NCBI RefSeq assembly: GCF_008763945.1
Contig: NZ_VTQH01000002.1
Location: 281,657-345,656, forward strand
Length of the DNA stretch: 64,000 bases
Source: Microbacterium testaceum StLB037
Lineage (GTDB): Bacteria > Actinomycetota > Actinomycetes > Actinomycetales > Microbacteriaceae
Direction: 5' to 3'
How positions within the stretch are numbered: position 1 is the stretch's first letter; every line of letters starts with the position of its first letter. The notes beneath the pieces were generated by a model, which was given only the letters and a program-made list of their open reading frames with translations, ran no database searches and was not told where the DNA came from. Below are positions 63,043 through 64,000 of the stretch, piece by piece. The position numbers were made by a program, and so were the translations under genes.

Positions 63043-64000
63043 TCAGTGCCGGAAGCGGTCGCGGAACTTGCTGAACATGCCCTGCTGGTGCTCGGCCAGA
63101 CGCGGCTTGGGGGCCTTGGTGCGCTTGGCGAACTCCTCGATGAGGGCCCGCTCCTTGTGGTCGAGACGCGTCGGGGTCACCACGTGCACGCCGACCCGGA
63201 GGTCGCCGCGCTGGCTCCCGCGCAGGGGCGTGATGCCGCGGCCCTTGATGGTCAGGACGTCGCCCGACTGCACGCCGGGGCGCACCTCGAGGTCGACGCT
63301 GCCGTCGAGGGACTCGATCGTGGTGGTCGCGCCGAGAATGGCATCCGGCATCGAGACCTCGAGGGTGGCGACGAGGTCGTCGCCCTCGCGGCTGAACGCG
63401 TCGTGCGCCTCGACGGTGATCTCGAGGTAGAGGTCGCCGTTGGGGCCGCCCGCGGGTCCGACTTCGCCCGAGCCCGGCAGCTGCAGGCGCAGGCCCGACT
63501 CGACGCCGGCGGGGATGTCGACCGACACGGTGCGGCGCGCGCGCACGCGGCCCTGGCCCTGACACGTTCCGCAGGGGTAGGGGATGGTCGTGCCGTGTCC
63601 CTGGCACACGGTGCAGGGGGCGCTGGTGACGACGTTGCCGAGGAGGCTGCGGACGGTGCGCTGCACGTGGCCCGAGCCGTGGCAGATGTCGCAGGTGACC
63701 TCGCTCGTGCCGGGCTGCGTGCACGCGCCCTGGCAGGTCTCGCACAGCACCGCGGTGTCGACCTCGAGGTCGCGGTGGGTGCCGAACACGACATCGGCGA
63801 GGTCGAGGGTGACGCGCACGAGGGCGTCCTGTCCGCGCTCCCGACGCGAACGCGGGCGGGGTCCACGACCGCCGCCGCCCTGACCGCCCCCACCGAAGAA
63901 GGTCTCGAAGATGTCGCTGAAGCCGCCGAAGCCGGCCGCTCCCCCGCCTCCGAAGGGGCTCTGGTCGCCGCCCATGTCGTACCGGCGACGCTGCTCGGGG
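63043..64000 (-). CDS. dnaJ: Chaperone DnaJ, C-terminal part (N-terminus beyond the window)
   Basis: About 319 residues are visible: the end of the J-domain linker (PEQRRRYDMGG), a Gly/Phe-rich region (GFGGFSDIFETFFGGGG), four zinc modules and the two beta-barrel client domains. The modules read CETCQGAC, CDICHGSG, CTVCQGHG and CGTCQGQG; the first ends in Cys instead of Gly. Co-chaperone of DnaK. The HPD motif and start lie outside the window. Confidence 0.93.
   Translation of the reverse strand, partial: PEQRRRYDMGGDQSPFGGGGAAGFGGFSDIFETFFGGGGQGGGGRGPRPRSRRERGQDALVRVTLDLADVVFGTHRDLEVDTAVLCETCQGACTQPGTSEVTCDICHGSGHVQRTVRSLLGNVVTSAPCTVCQGHGTTIPYPCGTCQGQGRVRARRTVSVDIPAGVESGLRLQLPGSGEVGPAGGPNGDLYLEITVEAHDAFSREGDDLVATLEVSMPDAILGATTTIESLDGSVDLEVRPGVQSGDVLTIKGRGITPLRGSQRGDLRVGVHVVTPTRLDHKERALIEEFAKRTKAPKPRLAEHQQGMFSKFRDRFRH

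Overview
The window is a 64 kb chromosomal segment of a high-GC Gram-positive actinobacterium, most likely Microbacterium or a close relative in Microbacteriaceae. The pointers are about 70 percent G+C, codons ending in G or C, the discrete actinobacterial type II fatty-acid cluster behind aceE and a FasR-like regulator, the families DUF3145, DUF6230/DUF6114 and DUF7882, and the core order dnaJ-rsmE-HIT-phoH-ybeY-CNNM-era and recO-uppS. Many start codons lie 5-7 nt behind a TANNNT-like -10 hexamer, which suggests leaderless mRNAs. I saw no rRNA, CRISPR array, insertion sequence or phage genes.

Layout. 1-9.3 kb: a partial coiled-coil/zinc-ribbon gene, tRNA-Val, a membrane protein, aceE, then fasR-fabD-fabH-acpP-fabF, closed by a 22-bp-stem terminator. 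9.4-16.8 kb: DUF3145, an envelope two-component system divergent from a proline-rich protein and a secreted glutamate-containing enzyme-like protein, and a TetR-controlled DUF6230/DUF6114/secreted-protein cassette. 16.9-22 kb: two CNNM/CorC-type transporters behind a 25-aa leader peptide whose hairpin covers the ribosome-binding site, an SDR enzyme, a zinc-ribbon nuclease-like protein, DUF4190 and tRNA-Met. 22.1-25.4 kb: a compact, compositionally different operon with two WXG100/ESX-like proteins, an ESX-like alpha/beta-hydrolase, a YbaB-like protein and a lipoprotein, probably a type VII-type effector module.

25.4-42.2 kb: a DMT permease, def, a YgiB/YgiC-like pair, DUF4166 and SRPBCC proteins, glutaminase, an SGNH acyltransferase, a Ser/Thr kinase, tRNA-Asn, an orphan ABC ATPase, an MFS permease, then dusB-dgt-dnaG. 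42.3-50.6 kb: a DsbA-like protein and a divergent catabolic locus. One arm is tctC-tctB-tctA, a CoA-transferase and a citrate-synthase-like lyase; the other is an IclR regulator, an RraA-like aldolase/decarboxylase and a 2-hydroxyacid dehydrogenase. This reads as uptake, CoA activation and C-C cleavage of a citrate-like acid. 50.6-64 kb: recO-uppS, TRIC, MOSC, leuA with a Leu-codon leader peptide, a methyltransferase, and the era-ybeY-phoH-HIT-rsmE-dnaJ string.

A window-wide signal is the heptamer GGATGCC/GGCATCC. I count about 97 copies by eye, in both orientations, against roughly 15 expected from base composition. Three inverted pairs form hairpins, two of them just 3' of genes. The ESX-like operon is almost free of the word, which fits recent acquisition.
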